NCBI GenBank assembly: GCA_964035575.1
Contig: OZ037857.1
Span: 1,548,874-1,612,873, forward strand
Source of the DNA: Rhynchopus sp. YZ270_cl-10
Lineage: Eukaryota > Euglenozoa > Diplonemea > Diplonemida > Diplonemidae
Length of the DNA stretch: 64,000 nucleotides
Reading direction: 5' to 3'
The translations under genes and the position numbers were made by a program. The notes beneath the pieces were generated by a model, which had not been told where the DNA came from, made no database searches, and worked only from the letters and a program-made list of their open reading frames with translations. Below are positions 10,220 through 20,721 of this stretch, piece by piece (the stretch's first letter is position 1; every line of letters starts with the position of its first letter).

Positions 10220-10946
10220 GATACGTGAGGCAGGGGATTCCTAAGGGTTTGCACCGATTTTTTGTACACCGACCTCTAGTGGGAAGGGTTCGCCAGTTGT
10301 AACAACCTCCCTTTTGTGTCGCATCCGTTGTATGGGGTATATGCAGCTTTGTTCGTAGACTAGCAAAACGCGCTCTCGGTCTGCACTAAAAAACAGACTT
10401 TTTCTTCACCTTTTCTGCCCCCTCCTGCAGAGAGCGGCCGTTGTATCGCTGCTTTTGAGAAATAAGCAAACAGAACTGAACCCCTTCCACACCCCCTTTT
10501 TTTACACCAAGGTACTGCTTTCATCCGGATGGCTATCCATCATATGTGGGTCAGTCGGAGGGTGTGCCTGCACCAACAACTATTCTCTAAGAGTCTTCTT
10601 TTTTGATTCCTAATCTGCTGTTCTCTTTCTTCGCATTCACCTTGGCCGCAGAATTCTCCGACTGTTGTGCCATCGGTTGCCACCAACATCCGACCATCAA
10701 CACCACACAGGAAACACCCCTCATAACACTACACAGCGCGACTACACCTAGGGTCCTGCCTTGACCCACATAGCGCCTTCTTTACAACCCTGCCCCTTTG
10801 CGCTTACCCTTCATCCTTCCCCCTTTTTTTTGTTGAACGAATCCGCGCAAATAACCTAACCGACGTTAAAGAGACACAAAGACCTGCCCCCAGGCCTGTT
10901 CACGAAGTGTGCCCGAAGTGGGGCCTGAAGAGAGCCGTCTGCAGCC
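10220..10946. other. Spacer
   Basis: No gene, RNA or repeat could be supported on either strand. Short pyrimidine tracts only. Confidence 0.4.
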
Positions 10947-12510
10947 ATGTCTCTCCTTGCCATGCCGTTCCTCATCATCAACTATGGTGGTGAGATGATA
11001 TATATTCTTGAGCAGAGACTGCACAGTCAGCAGATTAAGGCGGAGAAGGCGCAGAAGGTATGTCCCTCCTCTCCTCCCTCCTCTCCGTTTTAGGAGTGTG
11101 GCCTGCTTTGGGTCGCTTGAGCACCATTCATTTTTGCATGCGTCATGCAGCCATACCAACCCTTCCCTCCCTTCCCCTCCCAGGTGCTGCACGACCTAAC
11201 ACGCGCGCTGTTCAACGAAGCCTTCATCAACGAACTGCTCCGTCCGCAGCAGCTCTACTCATCCGACCAGACACGCGACGTCTGCGACAAACTAGCGCAA
11301 AGCTCTATAATGAAGCTCAGCACAGACTCAATGGACAAGCTCTTCGACCTTGTCGTCATGGGCGTCAAGTACCAGATCATGTCTGTTGCAAACCCATGCG
11401 AGCTGATAGAAGTGACACTCAACCACGTTGACTACATAGCAAAGTTGGGCAAGCAGAGCAGCACCACCTCAGAGGCCATGGACAAGGGACGCGAGGCGTT
11501 TGTAGCATTCGCGAAAAACCTTCGTGCGTCAGAATATGCGCAGGTATGTCATCTCTTCAGTTGTGGACTCTTTTTGTCTTTTTGCTACAAATAATCCAAC
11601 ATTTTGTAACAGGTGCGCCAATCACTTCTTGACTTCTCGATCCGCAAACGCGTAAAGGTGTCTCTCTTCCTCCAAGAAAAGATGCAGCACCACGACGGCC
11701 GCTTCGTCATCAACCTTGGCGGCCCGCTCCCTAACGAGGAGTGCGTGCGTGCACCCGGCACCATTAAGTACGAGGACGGCACCACGGAACGCTTCAACTA
11801 CCCTCTCGAGTCGCACCTTGCACCCAAGCTCACAGGCAACCCGTACGACCCAGAGCTGCGGGATTCACAGCTGGGACAGAACTTCTACACCGTTGACAGG
11901 TTTGTTTGTCTCTTTACTACATTTCCCACCAACACGACCACAGGAAGAAGAGCGCAGAAGCTGCCCCCGAAGCAGCCAAGTCGCCTGCACCAAAGCACGG
12001 CACCTCAGGCTCAGCCTCCTCCGTGTCCTCAAGCAAGGTGGGCGCCGGCACTGCCGAGCTGAACACTCTCGGCACGCTGCTTGGTGTGTCAGCAGAGAAG
12101 CCCTCTGCACAGTTCTTCCGTGTCTCGCTGTTTGACGACCAGGCCCAAGGGGATGCTTCGGTATGTATCATGGCAATCGAAGGGCACTCAATGAAGACAG
12201 AACAGCAGGAGGTTCGGGTGACTTTTGTGGCACAAATCTACACAAATGCCTCTGAAAACGGGGGGGTTTTTTTGGCACCTTTAGATGAGGTCGGCAACAT
12301 GATTGTTAACAATGTTCAAACTCCATCAAAACACAGGGCGGCGCATCCGCAAGCACTGAAGTGATTAACATCCCGAAGATGCAACGGGAAGACCTCCATC
12401 GTTGCAACCCTGAACTGTGCGCAGTGATGGAGGGGATGGACATGAGTGGTGGGGAAGGCGGCGGTGGAGGCGACAACCTTGCTGACTTGATGGACATGGC
12501 TGGACAGTAA
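10947..12510 (+). CDS. OSCP1: OSCP1 (organic solute carrier partner 1 / NOR1) homologue
   Basis: Five exons (10947-11057, 11184-11543, 11613-11899, 11944-12160, 12337-12510) splice in frame to 382 residues, close to animal OSCP1 length. The start MSLLAMPFLIINYGGEMIYI matches the family's N-terminal LPLLxxNxGGEMLYILxQRL block. Also recognisable are SIMKLSTDSMDKLFDLVVMG, the FNEAFINELLRPQQLYS segment and the end DNLADLMDM, equivalent to DDLLAMMDEL in animals. A Ser/Ala/Lys insertion (about residues 256-295) differs from animals. OSCP1 proteins are associated with cilia or basal bodies in flagellates and with solute transport regulation in mammals; molecular activity is not settled. Introns are 126, 69, 44 and 176 bp, with GTATGT at three of the four donors. 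Confidence 0.92.
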
Positions 12511-14271
12511 AACGAATTTAATGGTCTTATTTTACGTTATTTTATTTCACAAAAAAATAAACACAATGTTCAAAAAAACAAAAACAAAACAAAAAGACAC
12601 AAAGGGGCAGTTTTGCAACTCCTTTCCGAAAAAAAAATGTTGGTTAAAAAGGGGGTTTTTTGGGGCTGAGGGTAGGGAAAGAGCATTGCCTCCTGTTCCC
12701 ACATGATTATAACTTTAAGGTTTTCAAACAAACAAAAGGGAAAAAATAGGGGGGGGAATAAAACAGAAAAAATGGCAGAAAAAAAGCAAACGGAATTACA
12801 ATACACATCTACTTACCACCCCCCCCCACCCCCATAAAAGGTTTTATTTTGTCTCTGTTTCATTTCTTCCCCAACTTTTCAGATGTGCTTTTTTAAAGGT
12901 GACTGCGTGGTTGAGAATCACCTTACCAACTTTTCTCTTTGTTTTTGTTTTTTTTTGTTTTTTTTTTTTGAGAGCTTCTGTGGACGAACTTTCAAAAACG
13001 TTATACTTTTCTTGAAGAAGAGCATAGGGTAAGGGGGATAAGGGGGGCTTTTGTGACTGTCGGTGCCATTTTTTTTTTGTTTGCTGAAGTACAAGAGGCT
13101 TATGATCACCTACCAATTTTTCTCTTTCTAGTAAAGTTGGCTAGGTACTTTTTTTTAACCTTTCAGCTATTACGCCCGATCACATTTAAAGAGGGGGGCC
13201 TCGGTTTTAATGGCCCAAAACTGTACACTGCATTTTTTTTTCTTTCTAAAAATCTACAAAATTTTGAAAAACAAACAATAACCTCTATTACATACCCCGG
13301 CAATGCACAACCCAAAAAGCACAATCTGTTTGTCTCTGTTCTGACCTTCCGATGCTTTTTCTGTGTGGGATTCTGTGCGGAATTGCCCTGTTCTTAATTA
13401 GATATGAGAGATGCGTGTCTGACATTCATTTTTTTCATGTTTTTCTTCGGAGTTTTTTTCCTTCAAAAAGAAAGGCTCGTTTGGTACTTCGGGAGGGGGG
13501 AAGAGGAGGTTTCCCCGACTGTTCAGGATTCAGGGTTCAGGGTTCCAAAGCTGTTTTCTAACCAACGTTATGTGGCCCCCAACTGACCATCCATGATTTA
13601 AGGGATGCATGTACACGTGGCACATTCAGCTTTATGGGGTGTTTTAGGTGCTTACAAGGGCACGAGGTTTAGGCTCATGTGTGATACTCTTCTCCTTTTT
13701 TTTCAGACGTGCCCCGTCATCTCAACCTTTGGTTTCTTTGAACTGATGTACATTTTGTCTGACAATTTTCAAATGTAGTGTTGTGACGAAGTGAGACTTT
13801 GGGGTCATCTTTTCAACCTTATGTGACATTTGCGCCTCCTGCGTCCGGTGAGGTGTTTGCACTTTCTCTTTTTGAGGCCCATCACAGACAAGCACCACCC
13901 CTTTGCTGAACAGCCTGTTGGTCAGCGTTGGAAGCAATTTCGGAGGGAGTCGGAGTGATATTTTTTTTTTGAATCCAAAATAACTAAAGCTTTGGGAGGC
14001 AACAACCCACTCAGATAACTACCAACTATATACCGGATAGGCACAACGGTTGCGTCTTTCGTACTTTCGTGGGGGTTTCCCCCACATAACACCTCCCCCT
14101 TTTAACTAACATGCGTCCCACCCCAGACACTTTAACAAAAAAACCCCTCACCATTACCCCCCATAATGCGAAAGCAACGAACAAAAAAACGTCTTTTTCT
14201 TTTTTTTTCCTGCAGCCGAACAACTGTCAAAAGTATTTCATCACTACCACAGAAAACAACGCTACAGAACG
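12511..14271. other. Long T-rich spacer
   Basis: No gene seen. There are many A/T homopolymers, an AATAAA signal for OSCP1 at 12556-12561, a TTCAGGG-like triple at 13525-13545, and one copy of a scattered motif (13832-13877) described separately. TCCTGCAG at 14210-14217, upstream of the next gene, may be a 5'-UTR acceptor. Confidence 0.45.
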
Positions 14272-14994
14272 ATGGCGCTGGTGGACCAACAAAATGCTAC
14301 CATTGACGGCCAGCGCACGCAGCTGGCGCAGCAGAACAACCAGCTAGAGGTGCAGAGGCGGCAGATTGAGGAGCTGACTCGACAGCTGCAGGGCCTGCAG
14401 GCAGGTGCAGCTATGCAGGCGACGATGGCGGATCAGTTGCGCGCAGCACAGGACGCTTTCCGCAGGGCACAAGACGAGGCGGCGCGGGCACGGGCAGAAC
14501 TAGAGTCGTGCAGGGCCAACAGCGCACGTCTGCAGACGGAGAACGAAACACTGCAGGAACGTACGCGGCGCATGGAGTCCGCCCTGAAGCAGCTCAAGAA
14601 CGACTGCCTGCAGCAGCGGTCTGCAGCCGAGACCGAGATCGACCGTTTGTCCGCAGAGCTGCACGCCTGCCAGAAGGAGGCTGAGCGTGGGTCCCTCACA
14701 CGCGAGCTGCAGATGCGTGAGATGATGCAGACGGAGCTCCACAAGTCGCGTCAGGACTCACAGTCACACAGTGCGAAGCTCCGCGAGCAGCTCGACGACG
14801 CCCAGGCACGCCTCACCACGTGCGAGACAGGGGGCGACCCGTGCAGAAGGCGTAGTGGTGCTCCTGCAACGCGCCAGCCGTGCATGAGTACGAACTGTGT
14901 ACGAAGGCCGCAAATGCAGATGCAAATGCAAATGCAACCCACGAATTGGAACGCCTGTGTGCCCCCAGGGAGACATGTTTCTTCTGGTTTTTAG
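14272..14994 (+). CDS. Coiled-coil protein with doubtful C-terminus (240 aa)
   Basis: Residues 1-185 are almost continuous heptads (QQNNQLEVQRRQIEELTRQL and onwards), rich in Gln, Glu, Arg, Ala and Leu, and typical of a filamentous coiled coil. After CETGGDPC the composition changes to Arg/Pro/Met, including four Gln-Met pairs. In a different frame, the DNA from 14883 onward reads HEYELCTKAANADAN and then THELERLC, which again looks like coiled coil. The annotated end may therefore follow a frame break or an unseen splice between about 14840 and 14883. No family recognised. Confidence 0.65.
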   Translation: MALVDQQNATIDGQRTQLAQQNNQLEVQRRQIEELTRQLQGLQAGAAMQATMADQLRAAQDAFRRAQDEAARARAELESCRANSARLQTENETLQERTRRMESALKQLKNDCLQQRSAAETEIDRLSAELHACQKEAERGSLTRELQMREMMQTELHKSRQDSQSHSAKLREQLDDAQARLTTCETGGDPCRRRSGAPATRQPCMSTNCVRRPQMQMQMQMQPTNWNACVPPGRHVSSGF

Positions 14995-15485
14995 GGGTAT
15001 TGGGGCTGGTGGAGACAAGCGCGTGGGAGAAGCGTTGGTATTTTAGATTTTTGTAGAGGTTGTATGTTGAATTCCCTTGTGAGTGTTGTCAAGAACGGAA
15101 CGGTAGTGCGTTTCATACAACCGCTTTCTTTCATATTTGCGTCGTTTTCTTGATGTTTCCCCCCGCAAACGCTTTCACAGAAGGTAGCTCATTGGCCAAC
15201 TGTATGCCATCTTTTTTTCAAGGAAACAGCAGCCTGCACAAAGGCTGCCCTTTTCTGAACGAAAAGAAAAGGTACAGGACGTGCCTTCCATCCGACAAAT
15301 CCGTTCCCTCTCCCGTCACTCTGTTATTGTTGCATCCCTGGTCTGCTGCAGACCGGACGTGTTTGTATTTCTAATAATCTCTCTTGTACAATACTGTTCC
15401 CCTCCTTTTTGACACCTATTTTTTCATTTTTTTGCATTCCCTAAACCATTCCCCGTACTGTGACAGAACAACACAACAACACACA
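14995..15485. other. Spacer upstream of the DsbA-like/hexosaminidase module
   Basis: No gene seen. The final 30 bases (CAGAACAACACAACAACACACA) are shared with the leader of the second DsbA-like copy at 20018-20040, so they belong to the duplicated unit. Confidence 0.5.
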
Positions 15486-16166
15486 ATGTACACACACATC
15501 CTTGCGGTGCTTGCCTGCGTGGCAATGGTGAACGGCCAAGCTCCCATCCCCGACAAATTCTCGCAGATTGGCTGGAAGCTTGGCAACCAGTCCAAGCCTG
15601 AGGGTGAGGGGGCGACGATTGAGATCTGGGGGGACTTCCAGTGCCCCGACACGCGTACTGCGTGGATCAACGTGCTGCGCCCTCTGCTGACATACATTAA
15701 CCAGAACGGACTGCGCGCCACCCTCACCTACCGTGCGTTCCCCCTCCCGTACCACTACAACTCGTACATTGCGTCCCGTGCGGCCACGGTGGCAGTGGAG
15801 CTGTTGGTGCTGAACCAAAAGAAGACGCAAGAGGAGGCCTTTGTGGCAGTGGCAGACCAACTGCTCTCCTCCAAGCAGGACTCCTTCCAGAACGCAGCCA
15901 CCGCAACCCTGACGTACGACGAGGTCATCGAGAAGGTGCTGTGGCCGATCCTGCAGGGTGCAGGCCTCCAGGACACAGACAAGGCAGGCTTCCTGGCTCT
16001 CACCAAGGCGACCACCACGGACGCGAACCTGCGTGTGTCTTGGAAGTACGCCTGCTCCCGTGGTGTCTCGGGCACCCCCGTGTACGCAGCTGACTACGTT
16101 GTCTCTGACGCAGCAGCGTCGTGGGACCTTGCTGCCTGGAAGGCCTTCCTCTCTGCACGTGTGTAA
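15486..16166 (+). CDS. Secreted DsbA-like thioredoxin-fold protein, copy 1 (226 aa)
   Basis: Signal peptide at residues 1-19 (MYTHILAVLACVAMVNGQA). IEIWGDFQCPDT at about 45-56 corresponds to the beta-strand plus CxxC turn of DsbA-type proteins, and SGTP (195-198) provides the family's cis-proline. The second Cys of the CxxC motif is Thr (CPDT), so a normal dithiol oxidase cycle is not expected. A monothiol or binding role is more likely. Another Cys (189) sits just before the cis-Pro loop. The ATG has context ACACACAATG. It lies 883 bp upstream of a hexosaminidase, and the same pair recurs at 20-23 kb. Confidence 0.78.
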   Translation: MYTHILAVLACVAMVNGQAPIPDKFSQIGWKLGNQSKPEGEGATIEIWGDFQCPDTRTAWINVLRPLLTYINQNGLRATLTYRAFPLPYHYNSYIASRAATVAVELLVLNQKKTQEEAFVAVADQLLSSKQDSFQNAATATLTYDEVIEKVLWPILQGAGLQDTDKAGFLALTKATTTDANLRVSWKYACSRGVSGTPVYAADYVVSDAAASWDLAAWKAFLSARV

Positions 16167-17049
16167 GTGTCTCAGATTCTGCAGCGTTCTCGTAAATCAA
16201 AGAGCACGTGTGCATAATTTGATTTGTTGCTGCACAGCAAAAGTTGTAACAGATGCTGCCTTGTCTCGTTGAGGTCGAGCTTTCCACAAAAAACAAAACG
16301 TGTATTTTTTTCAAAAAAAAAATGTTGTGCAGGAAGGATTCTTTCCTTCCTTTCAAATTGTTTTTCCCCCCAAATTTTATTTTTCCTTTCGCAACGGCTA
16401 CGCTCTGTCGACAGAAGTGAAGTGGTTTTGTTGTTTTTGGGCGATTTTTTTTGTTTTCGTATCCCGGAGATTGTCTTTTGCTTTGCACTGCTGCTGCTTG
16501 GCAGTACGGTCGTACAAATGCAAAGACGTGGTACTCCCAGGGGTTCTACAGCAAAGAGAGCTCCAAGACAGCACACAGAGACTTCACTTCTCTCCAACAG
16601 CAGGGTTAGTTTGTTGTTTACTAACAAAGCGATATCGGGAGCGTCTCTCAACGTCTCTCGCGTGTCTATTTTTTATATTCGCAGTTGCAAAGCGAAGTCT
16701 GCGAAGAAGAGTGTCTTATGTGTCCCTTTCTCAAAAGCGTGTTATGCTTGTTGTTGTTGTTATCGACTTTTTACGCAAAGATGTTCAGCACTTCAGGAAG
16801 GGAAAATGTGTCTTTTGCTTTGCTGTTTTATTGTTTTGTTGTTTCTTTCTTGCATAACGGCTGTTTGTAAACGTTCTGTTCAGACGTTGCGTTGTGTCTA
16901 GCTTTTCAAGGGGTTATCTTTGGTGTGTATTTAAAACAGCTGGGTGTGATATGGAAGCGAGCAGCAAGCACAGCCAACATTCTTTCATGCAACCCACCCT
17001 TCCCAAAACACACAACAAACACAAGACCTTCAGAAGACGTGACACAACA
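16167..17049. other. Spacer within module copy 1
   Basis: No gene seen. Parts of it (about 16390-16440 and 16670-16790) match pieces of 21020-21070 and 21495-21560 in module copy 2, with many small indels, so the spacer was duplicated with the genes and has diverged much more than they have. Confidence 0.5.
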
Positions 17050-18561
17050 ATGAAGATGATCTGTGCCGCCCTTCTGGCACTGCTTGGCAGCAGTGTGGCA
17101 GACCCGAACATCTGGCCGTTGCCGCAGTCGTACAGCAACGGTACTGCGACTGCGACTGTGAGCCCGACCTTTGCCTTCAAGGCTGCAGGCACACCTTCTG
17201 CAGACCTGCAGGCAGCGATGGCACGCTACACGGAGTTGATCTTCTCGCACCGTGTGTCTGCCACAGGAGGCATTGCGAGTGCATCTGTCACCGTCGCAAA
17301 TGATGCAGCAGACCTGCAGCTGGGAGTGGACGAGTCGTACACACTGGACGTATCGACGTCGGAGATTGTCATCACCGCAAAGACGCAGTTTGGTGCGTAC
17401 TACGCAATGGAGACACTGTCGCAGCTGATTGTGTTCAACTACGACCTGCAGGTGTACGAGGTGCGGGATGCGCCTTGGAAGATTGTCGACGCACCACGTT
17501 TTGGACACCGCGAACTGCTGGTGGACACGTCGCGCCACTTCCAGCCTGTGGCAGAGCTGAAGCGTATCATCACGTCGATGACGTACACGAAGATCAACAC
17601 GATGCACTGGCACATTGTGGATGCACAGGCCTTCCCGTACATCTCGCCCACGTACCCGAAGCTTGCGGAGGGTGCGTGGAGTGTGCAGGAGCGTTACACA
17701 CAGAACGATGTGGCAGATGTTGTGGAGTACGCACGTCAGCGTGGTGTGCGTATTGTGATTGAGGTGGACACGCCAGGACACGCGTCGAGCTGGTGCAAGG
17801 GACACCCCGAGGTGTGCCCGTCTACATCATGTGTGACACCACTGAATCCTGCGACGAACGCCACCTTTGACCTGATCGCTGGTCTTTTCAAGGATCTGTC
17901 TGTTGCAGGACACGACAACTTTGTGCACATTGGTGGTGACGAGGTGAATACGAAGTGCTGGACCAACACACCTTCCGTTGCTGCGTGGATGCAAGAGAAG
18001 AACTTCACGACGACCGATGCCTTTGAGTACTTCACACAGCGTGTGGTGTCTTCTGTCTTCGCACTTGGGAAGCAGATCATTGCGTACCAGGACTTGTGGG
18101 ACAAGTTTGGGACAAAGCTGGACAAGCGTGTTGTGATCCACCAGTGGCGTACGAACTCTAAGACTGTTGGTCCTGCGACAGAGGCTGGGTACAAGGTTGT
18201 GTGGACACCGGCGAACCACCTTTACTTGGACTACCTGGCTGTGACGTGGGACAAGTTTTACGTTCAGGAGCCATGCGCAGATATCAACGACACTCAGTGT
18301 GGGTTGGTTATTGGTGGTGGTGCTGAGATGTGGGGCGAGACCGCAGATGCGTCTGACGTGGAACAAACTGTGTGGCCCCGCCTTGGTGCAACTGGCGAAC
18401 GCATGTGGTCGGCACGTGCTGTGAACGACACAAAGAAGGCACTTCCACGCCTGCACCACTTCCGCTGCCTCCTGACGCAAAGAGGCATTGCCGCAGCACC
18501 TGTCCTCAACGCACAGGCGCGTTCTGCACCTTCTGGGCCTGGCAGCTGCTATGCACAGTGA
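17050..18561 (+). CDS. Secreted beta-N-acetylhexosaminidase (GH20), copy 1 (503 aa)
   Basis: Starts at ATG 17050 (context CACAACAATG), giving signal peptide MKMICAALLALLGSSVA; the longer upstream frame is spacer. The N-terminal GH20b-like domain (about 20-165) is followed by the GH20 barrel: MHWHIVDAQAFPY (185-197), VEVDTPGH-type IVIEVDTPGHASSW, and HIGGDEV with the catalytic Asp297-Glu298 pair. The later Trp motifs are also present (YQDLWDKF, MWGETADASD, RMWSARAVND). The expected reaction is removal of terminal GlcNAc/GalNAc, probably in lysosome, phagosome or outside the cell. Compared with copy 2, the usual AER of the last motif is GER here (GATGERMWS), one of several differences in the third quarter of the protein. 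Confidence 0.93.
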   Translation: MKMICAALLALLGSSVADPNIWPLPQSYSNGTATATVSPTFAFKAAGTPSADLQAAMARYTELIFSHRVSATGGIASASVTVANDAADLQLGVDESYTLDVSTSEIVITAKTQFGAYYAMETLSQLIVFNYDLQVYEVRDAPWKIVDAPRFGHRELLVDTSRHFQPVAELKRIITSMTYTKINTMHWHIVDAQAFPYISPTYPKLAEGAWSVQERYTQNDVADVVEYARQRGVRIVIEVDTPGHASSWCKGHPEVCPSTSCVTPLNPATNATFDLIAGLFKDLSVAGHDNFVHIGGDEVNTKCWTNTPSVAAWMQEKNFTTTDAFEYFTQRVVSSVFALGKQIIAYQDLWDKFGTKLDKRVVIHQWRTNSKTVGPATEAGYKVVWTPANHLYLDYLAVTWDKFYVQEPCADINDTQCGLVIGGGAEMWGETADASDVEQTVWPRLGATGERMWSARAVNDTKKALPRLHHFRCLLTQRGIAAAPVLNAQARSAPSGPGSCYAQ

Positions 18562-18681
18562 TGTGCCCTTGATTGTCTTTTGTTTTGCTATCCCAAGCGG
18601 CCCCACTCACCCCTGTGTTGTGCACATCATCGTCTTTGTTCAATCCACCAAGCATTGTTGTTCAACACGACTTTGCGACTC

Positions 18682-18687
18682 AATAAA
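18682..18687 (+). promoter_or_regulatory. Polyadenylation signal of hexosaminidase copy 1
   Basis: AATAAA 121 bp after the stop codon, in CTCAATAAAATGATG. The duplicated flank has the same motif at 19428-19433. Confidence 0.5.
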
Positions 18688-19313
18688 ATGATGCACTCTG
18701 AGGCGTCTATTGCGCTACCCTTATGCTGAAGACACTGCGTTCATGTTCTTGGCACTGTTGGTACAGTGTGTCACAAGTGTGTTCAATGTGCTTCAGAGAA
18801 GGCTGTAAAGAGAAAGTGTTTTTTTGTGCTTGTTTTATTACATTGCTTCCCGCCCCCGACCCCTTTAGCACACAATGCATGCGCATCAGATGCGATACAA
18901 CGATTCGTAATTTATTGAGAATTATTGGGCATTGCTGAGCAGTTGAGCCCAGAATTTGTTTTTGGTACCAGTATTGTGCGTACTGAACTGTATGGTAGAA
19001 TTTGCATCTGGTTGGGTGTTCTTGTCGGTGTTTCGTGTTATTCCCAAGTTCCGCAGACCCCACCAACCATTTCTCCTTTTTTACCACTTACTTTTTATAC
19101 AGTCACGACCACATTTACTTTACCAATAACTACGATTCCTTTCCCGATAATTTGGCACCCTAAATTCCCAATAATACTAAAAAAACAAAAGGTCTATACC
19201 TCCCGTAGTACAAAGGCTTCGGCCAACATTACACAGACCCTATTAGCCCCAAGTGGGCTCTTGGGTCTTACGACTGTCGACACAACAAAAGCGATTCGTA
19301 TGCATTGTATGGT

Positions 19314-19590
19314 GGCATGTCCTTGTTTGTCTTTTGTTTTGCTATCCCAAGCGGCCCCACTCACCCCTGTGTTGTGCACCATCGTCTTTGTTCAATCACA
19401 CCAAGCATTGTTGTTCAACATGATCTCAATAAAATGATGCACTCTGAGGCGTCTATTGCGCTACCCTTATGCTGAAACACTGCGTTCATGTTTGGCACTG
19501 TTGGTACAGTGTGTCACAAGTGTGTTCAATGTGCTTCAGAGAAGGCTGTAAAGAGAAAGTGTGTGCTTTTTTTTTGTGCTTGTTTTATTA
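19314..19590 (+). repeat. Orphan copy of the hexosaminidase 3' flank
   Basis: Matches 18566-18850 over about 275 bp with a few small indels, from TTTGTCTTTTGTTTTGCTAT through the GTAAAGAGAAAGTG block. No coding sequence accompanies it. Confidence 0.75.
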
Positions 19591-20040
19591 TATTGCTTCC
19601 CGCGCCCCCCTTGTGCTAGCACCAATTGCATTTAAACATGAGGAAGGTAAGTGAAACGTGTGTGTGTGGTGACGGGTTCGCATAGCTATTCAATTTTCGT
19701 GTAATGCATCTGTGTGATTGAACCCTGATACAACGCTTGCACCACAAAATGCGTTAACTGCGCTATTTTGTCCCACTCCCGTTTTAGTTTAGTTTTGTTG
19801 TGCATCTGCTGGCATGTGGCCATTGCTATTAGTTGCACCAGAATTTTCTTTTTCGTCTTTAAACCTTTTTGTTTGCAGAAATACAATTTTCTGAGAAAAA
19901 GATTACATATACCAGACCAAAATCAGGCTTTTCTATACGGCTGGGCAGATTTTGGCTGATATATGTCTCTGCATATTGCTTGGCTGCGTTCTTAAACACA
20001 TTTCAATGCCCCACCTGACAGAACAACACAACAACACACA

Positions 20041-20721
20041 ATGTACACACACATCCTTGCGGTGCTTGCCTGCGTGGCAATGGTGAACGGCCAAGCTCCC
20101 ATCCCTGACAAACTCTCGCAGATTGGCTGGAAGCTTGGCAACCAGTCCAAGCCTGAGGGTGAGGGGGCGACTATTGAGATCTGGGGAGACTTCCAGTGCC
20201 CAAGCACTCGTGATGCGTGGATCAACGTGCTTCGTCCGCTTCTTGCATACATCACTCAGAACGGACTGCGCGCAACAGTCACCTACCGTGCATTCGCTCT
20301 GCCTTACCACTACAACGCGTACATCGCGGCCCGTGCAGCCACGGTGGCAGTGGAGCTGTTGGTGCTGAACCAAAACAAGACACGCGAAGCGGCTTTCGTG
20401 GCAGTGGCAGACCAACTGTTCTCCTCCAAGCAGGACTCCTTCCAGAACGCAGCCACCGCAACCCTGACGTACGACGAGGTCATCGAGAAGGTGCTGTGGC
20501 CGATCCTGCAGGGTGCAGGCCTCCAGGACACAGACAAGGCAGGCTTCCTGGCTCTCACCAAGGCGACCACCACGGACGCGAACCTGCGTGTGTCTTGGAA
20601 GTATGCCTGCTCCCGCGGTGTCTCCGGCACACCCTCATTCGCAGCTGACTACGTTGTCTCTGACGCAGCAGCGTCGTGGGACCTTGCTGCCTGGAAGGCC
20701 TTCCTCTCTTCACGTGTCTAG
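20041..20721 (+). CDS. Secreted DsbA-like thioredoxin-fold protein, copy 2 (226 aa)
   Basis: Same length as copy 1. The signal peptide, the block from FQNAATATLTYDE to SGTP, and most of the C-terminus are identical in protein. Differences cluster in the middle (e.g. CPSTRDAW for CPDTRTAW, LAYITQ for LTYINQ, NKTREAAF for KKTQEEAF) and at TPSF for TPVY. Both copies lack the second Cys of CxxC, so the loss precedes the duplication and is probably tolerated or functional. The 5' leader (GACAGAACAACACAACAACA) is conserved with copy 1. Confidence 0.78.
   Translation: MYTHILAVLACVAMVNGQAPIPDKLSQIGWKLGNQSKPEGEGATIEIWGDFQCPSTRDAWINVLRPLLAYITQNGLRATVTYRAFALPYHYNAYIAARAATVAVELLVLNQNKTREAAFVAVADQLFSSKQDSFQNAATATLTYDEVIEKVLWPILQGAGLQDTDKAGFLALTKATTTDANLRVSWKYACSRGVSGTPSFAADYVVSDAAASWDLAAWKAFLSSRV

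Larger units (their letters stand above)
18562..20040. other. Inter-module spacer with a duplicated 3' flank
   Basis: No gene seen. The 3' flank of hexosaminidase copy 1 (about 18566-18850) recurs at about 19314-19590 with high identity, including the AATAAA signals. The 460 bp between them and the 450 bp after are unmatched. Confidence 0.6.

Noticed and set aside
13525..13545. Internal telomere-like TTCAGGG repeats
   Set aside because: Only two to three imperfect units, well within chance for this composition.
12511..14271. tRNA or other structured RNA genes in the long spacers
   Set aside because: No T-loop (GGTTCRA) with matching acceptor stem was found by eye here or in the other spacers. 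A covariance search would be decisive.
16224..16901. 225-aa ORF between the DsbA-like gene and the hexosaminidase
   Set aside because: T-rich spacer composition (Phe/Leu/Cys-rich); the homologous spacer of module 2 does not keep the frame.
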